DNA of 43,474 nt from a virus: IMG/VR virus record IMGVR_UViG_3300042448_000896, positions 1 to 43,474 of that record, one strand, 5' to 3'. The notes under the pieces were generated by a model that saw only the letters and a program-made list of their open reading frames with translations, had not been told where the DNA came from and did no database searches. Of the stretch, positions 40,538-43,474 are shown piece by piece. The position numbers and the translations under genes are program-made. Positions within the stretch are counted from its first letter, which is position 1. Each line of letters opens with the position of its first letter.

Positions 40538-40780
40538 TTAGTAAGCGCGAGCGACTGCGTAAAACTTTCCGTCAGAGGTTTTTTCGATCTCCCAATAGAC
40601 TCGACGATTGCCGCAGTCACAACGACGGTCGAAGCCGTCCCAGCCGCTGCACTCAACTTGACCTTCCTCGAGGTAATCGTTGCAGTTCATGCCGTCAAAA
40701 GTATCAACACCGCCATTTGCTTCGGCATACGCCTTAGCGGCATCTTCAGCTTGTTCAGCAGTATCGTAATTGGTATTCAT
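40538..40780 (-). CDS. Small acidic Cys-containing hypothetical protein (80 aa)
   Basis: An acidic N-terminal helix (DTAEQAEDAAKAYAEANGG) is followed by a segment with four cysteines (MNCNDY, VECSGW, RRCDCGN) that could bind zinc, and an end that reads VYWEIEKTSDGKFYAVARAY. It is the first gene of an early operon with a TTTACA-N17-TATAAT promoter about 25 bases upstream. Function unknown. Confidence 0.65.
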   Translation of the reverse strand: MNTNYDTAEQAEDAAKAYAEANGGVDTFDGMNCNDYLEEGQVECSGWDGFDRRCDCGNRRVYWEIEKTSDGKFYAVARAY

Positions 40781-40805
40781 TTTGTAGTGGTTGCCTTACG
40801 GAATT

Positions 40806-40834
40806 ATTATAAACGGAAAATGCTCGGATGTAAA
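40806..40834 (-). promoter_or_regulatory. Sigma70-type promoter (TTTACA-N17-TATAAT)
   Basis: -35 TTTACA at 40829-40834 and -10 TATAAT at 40806-40811 on the minus strand, spacing 17. It lies upstream of the operon that runs from 40780 to the histidine phosphatase at 37861. The ~20-base leader contains AAGG about 14 bases before the ATG. Confidence 0.75.
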
Positions 40835-40847
40835 TATCTTTTTTCGT

Positions 40848-40864
40848 AAATTTTCACAAAATTT
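40848..40864. other. AT-only palindrome upstream of promoter
   Basis: AAATTTT-CAC-AAAATTT, a 7-bp all-AT stem just upstream of the promoter at 40806-40834 and after the stop of the next gene. It lacks a following U-run and is not a standard terminator; an UP-element-like role is possible. Confidence 0.3.
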
Positions 40865-40875
40865 CGTATTTTTCG

Positions 40876-41214
40876 TCATTCTAGAACGCCTCGTGGCATT
40901 CCTGGCAGTAATTTACCCAGATCGGAATAAAGAGATGATTCTAGAGCACTACAGAGAAGATATGTACGACTATCTGTCTTTGACGCTAAAATGCGGTCAA
41001 ATTCTTCTTTGAATGCCCTGACAGATGCAGACTCAAATCCAACTTGCGTTAACTGATGCTTGATGTTGTTGGCCAATTCTAGTGCGTCATCTCCAGTCAG
41101 CGTTGATAACCCCGCAGGACATCTTACTTGAATGAGAACATTATTGTTTTCCGCCGATATTACTCTTGCTTGAAGACAAGGTAATTCTCCGTTAGTTGTA
41201 GAAATTTTAGACAT
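40876..41214 (-). CDS. Hypothetical protein (112 aa)
   Basis: The ATG at 41214 (MSKISTTNGELPC) is preferred over one at 41277, which lies inside the upstream gene; the stop TGA of that gene is one base upstream (TGATATG). The protein has a beta segment (ARVISAENNNVLIQVRCPAG) and a helical C-terminal half (VRAFKEEFDRILA). No family is recognised. Its end at 40876 is followed by the AT palindrome and an early promoter. Confidence 0.6.
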   Translation of the reverse strand: MSKISTTNGELPCLQARVISAENNNVLIQVRCPAGLSTLTGDDALELANNIKHQLTQVGFESASVRAFKEEFDRILASKTDSRTYLLCSALESSLYSDLGKLLPGMPRGVLE

Positions 41215-41215
41215 A

Positions 41216-41599
41216 TCACCATGGACGGAAAGCACGTGCAAATCCGACAAAGACCAACACATACATGATTGCTCCAAGAATGACTAAACCAATCGGGACA
41301 CTAATCAGCCACATCCAACCAGGCATGGAAATGCTATGCGATTTAGGTGATAGTGTTATTTTGAAGGAATCATCAAATTCAAATGATTCGGCAATCCATG
41401 CGGGTGAAACGTATCCAACTGGGAATACATTTTCATTTCCGCTACGGACTACAAATCCTTCGATGTATCGGTCCAGTTTGCGTCCAGTTGGAATAGCAAT
41501 GATGTGAATGTCATCCCGTGTTCCTTTTAGGATTCGGCTGCGGCGATAACTACTCTTTTCATGGTCAGTATACCACTGACTGTATTCTTCGTTTGTCAT
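41216..41599 (-). CDS. Small membrane protein (127 aa)
   Basis: A soluble N-terminal ~90 residues (IHIIAIPTGRKLDRYIEGFVV, VSPAWIAESFEFDD) is followed by one transmembrane segment near the C-terminus (WLISVPIGLVILGAIMYVLV). No signal peptide; it should be a tail-anchored inner-membrane protein with the N-terminus in the cytoplasm. It overlaps the ligase gene by 4 bases. Function unknown. Confidence 0.7.
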   Translation of the reverse strand: MTNEEYSQWYTDHEKSSYRRSRILKGTRDDIHIIAIPTGRKLDRYIEGFVVRSGNENVFPVGYVSPAWIAESFEFDDSFKITLSPKSHSISMPGWMWLISVPIGLVILGAIMYVLVFVGFARAFRPW

Positions 41600-42945
41600 G
41601 CGAGTTGGATAGCAGCTTCAAATTGTTCCTTGATCTTGTCAAGCGAATCGGCTTCAGTCTTGTCCTTACGGAATTCAGCAAATCGTGGAAGGAACAGGCT
41701 CCACTTCTTACCTCCGCGCGAAGGTTCCATGATCATATTAGAGTCAACCGACATAATCGTACCGATGTAACTGTCGATGCTTTCGAAGATTTCCTTACGA
41801 TGACTGTCGGTAAAACCAGAGACAGCGACCTCAAGCAGACCGTCAGATGATTCACAAATTAGCGAGCCAAACAAGTCCTTGTTCTTGTTCTTACCAGGAC
41901 GCCAGCCAGTGATAACCAATTCACATGTAGCGGTCAGCTTAAACTTGATCTTAAACTTGGAAGTACTGTCAACCCATGGAGCGTTTGGCTCAGACAGAAT
42001 AGTACCTTCCTTGCCAGCTTCAAGCATTTCACGATAGTGTGCTTTTGCTTCGTCCATGTTGTGGACAACCCGAGTGTCGATGACTGCGATTGCCTGACTA
42101 TGTTCGCCAAGTTGAGCCTCAAGCGCAGTGAGACGCGCAAGATAGCCAACGTTGTACTTAACCTTGGTCTTTACTTCGGACAGCGGAATCTGATCCCATG
42201 CATGGTAAATCGGAGAAAAGCCGTCAGGCCATACTCCACCTTGCGCAATCTTGTTGAGCATACCATTACCAATTTCCCGCGGCTGAACTTCGCCAGCAGC
42301 ATTGATTACAAGCAGCTCGCCTTGAGTCTGCGTGTTATCGTTGAGCATTTTCTTTGCGGCTTCAACAATACCTGGGAAGGAGTCGGTGTCAAACGGCTTA
42401 CCACTGCGGGACATCATTGCGATATCTCCAGTGGACTTGTTGATTGTGCAGTACATTCCGTCAGCCTTTTCCTGCGAAATCACACCCTTCTTCCAATCCC
42501 AAGTAGAGAACTTAGCATCCTTTGGTAGTGCACAGCGCATATAAGGGAAGTCAGGAATGATGCCTTTCTTTGCCTTATTGACAGTGGATTCACCGAAGCC
42601 TGCCTTAGGATCCTTGTTAAGAATACGGATCATGAGGTCAGCGGGAAATCCAGCAGCAACCAAGCGACCGCAAGCATAACGCGCTTCGTTTCCAGATACA
42701 TTCCGTTTCGCCAATTCATCAAAGATAAAGTAAGCGTCATCAGAATTCCAGGTTGATGGAGCATCGGTCGCTGGCTCGAAGTTCTTGATGTAGAATCGCT
42801 TGAACGGATTCAGCATCAGCACAACGACCTTTTCAAAGTCAGGTGTGTTTTCAAGGTGCTTCTTGACGAGCGCTTCTTTGTCCTTCTTACCAGGAACGCT
42901 AGCAATTTCGTTCAGAGCGGATAGTACGTTTTCAAATGTTTTCAT
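41596..42945 (-). CDS. 30: ATP-dependent DNA ligase gp30
   Basis: A 449-residue nick-sealing enzyme (T4 ligase is 487). The adenylation lysine is K160 in EKADGMY, matching T4 K159. Later nucleotidyltransferase motifs are visible: TQGELLV (motif III-like), KEGTILSEP (motif IV) and KFKIKFKLTATCELVITGW (motif V region with the OB fold beyond). The ATG at 42945 is chosen over one at 42996 because it gives the expected N-terminus (MKTFENVLSALNEIASVPGKKDKE) and lies one base after the upstream stop. It overlaps the membrane protein gene by 4 bases. Confidence 0.93.
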   Translation of the reverse strand: MKTFENVLSALNEIASVPGKKDKEALVKKHLENTPDFEKVVVLMLNPFKRFYIKNFEPATDAPSTWNSDDAYFIFDELAKRNVSGNEARYACGRLVAAGFPADLMIRILNKDPKAGFGESTVNKAKKGIIPDFPYMRCALPKDAKFSTWDWKKGVISQEKADGMYCTINKSTGDIAMMSRSGKPFDTDSFPGIVEAAKKMLNDNTQTQGELLVINAAGEVQPREIGNGMLNKIAQGGVWPDGFSPIYHAWDQIPLSEVKTKVKYNVGYLARLTALEAQLGEHSQAIAVIDTRVVHNMDEAKAHYREMLEAGKEGTILSEPNAPWVDSTSKFKIKFKLTATCELVITGWRPGKNKNKDLFGSLICESSDGLLEVAVSGFTDSHRKEIFESIDSYIGTIMSVDSNMIMEPSRGGKKWSLFLPRFAEFRKDKTEADSLDKIKEQFEAAIQLA

Positions 42946-42946
42946 A

Positions 42947-43117
42947 TTAATGTGGTTTTGAGATGAGTGTAAAATTGTTGATGTTAAGACGCGCAATGTA
43001 TCTTTTAGGAGTTCTTACGGTAACAATGTTTTCCTTTACGGCAAGTACCAAGTAAGATAGCGTGACGGGCTTGTCATTAAAGGTCTTGGTGATTTTAAGA
43101 GTATCCCCGCGTTTCAT
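42947..43117 (-). CDS. Small beta-barrel-like hypothetical protein (56 aa)
   Basis: Starts at 43117 (MKRGDTLKITKTF); a longer start at 43177 lies inside the upstream gene. Alternating strands (DKPVTLSYLVLAVKENIVTVRT) suggest a small SH3/KOW-like barrel. It joins the upstream and downstream genes through TAATATG junctions on both sides. Function unknown. Confidence 0.6.
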   Translation of the reverse strand: MKRGDTLKITKTFNDKPVTLSYLVLAVKENIVTVRTPKRYIARLNINNFTLISKPH

Positions 43118-43118
43118 A

Positions 43119-43474
43119 TTAGTATTCAGCTGCTTCGGCGAGGTCTTCGTAGCGATCCCGGATCGCGCGATCCTCATGTGCCGAATTCATCCAGTTGGAG
43201 TATTCTTCTTCGGCCTTTTCATAGACGCGATCGGCTTCTTCTTGCTCAGCTTGTCGTCGGCACTCAATGCGAAGGCTATTGACCTCAGCGGTCAGCTCCT
43301 CAACGGTCGACTGCATCAGATCGAGGAAGTCCAACCGGTATCCGTATATCTCCTTATTGCCGTCATAGATTTCGCATGCAAGGTTGTATTTGATGAAGTC
43401 CTCAACCGTGAACACTTCGCACGTGTTCCAGTGCTCAAGATCCTCAACGTGCGTCGTAGCGAAACGATGTGGAT
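43119..43474 (-). CDS. Coiled-coil hypothetical protein, 5' end cut by window edge
   Basis: The frame remains open to the window edge, so the start is outside. A GTG at 43415 would give 98 residues, but the upstream codons (FATTHVEDLEHWNTCEV) look coding. The visible part has a helical, Glu-rich stretch (residues ~40-75 of the short form, TAEVNSLRIECRRQAEQEEA) that probably forms a coiled coil. Function unknown. Confidence 0.6.
   Translation of the reverse strand, partial: PHRFATTHVEDLEHWNTCEVFTVEDFIKYNLACEIYDGNKEIYGYRLDFLDLMQSTVEELTAEVNSLRIECRRQAEQEEADRVYEKAEEEYSNWMNSAHEDRAIRDRYEDLAEAAEY

Noticed and set aside
40848-40864. Intrinsic terminator after the 112-residue gene
   Set aside because: The stem is entirely A-T and no U-run follows on the minus strand.

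Overview
The window is a stretch of an AT-rich genome of a contractile-tailed (T4-type) bacteriophage. Recognisable T4 orthologues include baseplate wedge gp6, gp8, gp25 and gp53, tail cap gp48, hub gp27/gp5-like proteins, head completion gp4, hub-assembly gp26, the replication cluster gp33-gp59-gp32, and DNA ligase gp30. The content and order resemble the marine/freshwater branch of T4-like phages (cyanophage and alphaproteobacterial phage relatives) rather than coliphage T4 itself, but no photosynthesis or other host-diagnostic gene is present, so the host is unknown. No rRNA, tRNA, CRISPR array, insertion sequence or integrase is seen.

Layout. At 1-1700 lie the 3'-truncated end of a UDP-galactopyranose mutase gene, a glycosyltransferase-like gene and a small divergent ORF. 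At 1.7-11.2 kb (minus strand) are adhesion genes: two collagen-like fibres, a tail-collar/RCC1-repeat fibre, and small accessory proteins. At 11.2-28.7 kb (minus strand) the baseplate genes run in transcription order gp48, gp53, gp27-like, gp5-like (OB fold plus CHAP), separate spike, 3D-domain protein, gp25, gp6, gp7-like, gp8, and a giant DUF4815-type protein. At 28.7-33.4 kb is the only plus-strand block: gp4, a conserved structural protein, a gp19/gp54-like tube protein, gp26, a gp51-like frame, and the tape measure. At 33.4-37.3 kb (minus) is the replication/late-transcription block gp32, gp59, gp33 with four small or unknown genes. At 37.3-43.5 kb (minus) are early-type genes: an HD-family alarmone hydrolase, a histidine phosphatase, many tiny unknown genes and DNA ligase.

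Expression signals are unusually clear. T4-type late boxes (TATAAATA and close variants) precede the structural genes, often only 5-6 nt before the ATG. Four TTTACA-N17-TATAAT promoters divide the replication/early region into operons. Shine-Dalgarno sequences are almost absent.

The strongest unexpected signal is at the end of gp26. A T-TTT-TTC slippery heptamer sits just before the gp26 stop, a conserved-looking 63-codon reading frame lies in the -1 frame without a good start codon, and an 11-bp perfect long-range stem begins 7 nt after the heptamer, all directly upstream of the tape-measure gene. This is the architecture of the lambda G/GT tail-assembly chaperone frameshift, here in a T4-type gp26/gp51 locus. 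Other notable points are a gp5 split into OB+CHAP and a separate HxH-tipped spike, RCC1 repeats in a tail fibre, a carbohydrate-binding cassette flanked by 41-bp direct repeats, a gp32 lacking the zinc cysteines, and an early (p)ppGpp-hydrolase-like gene.
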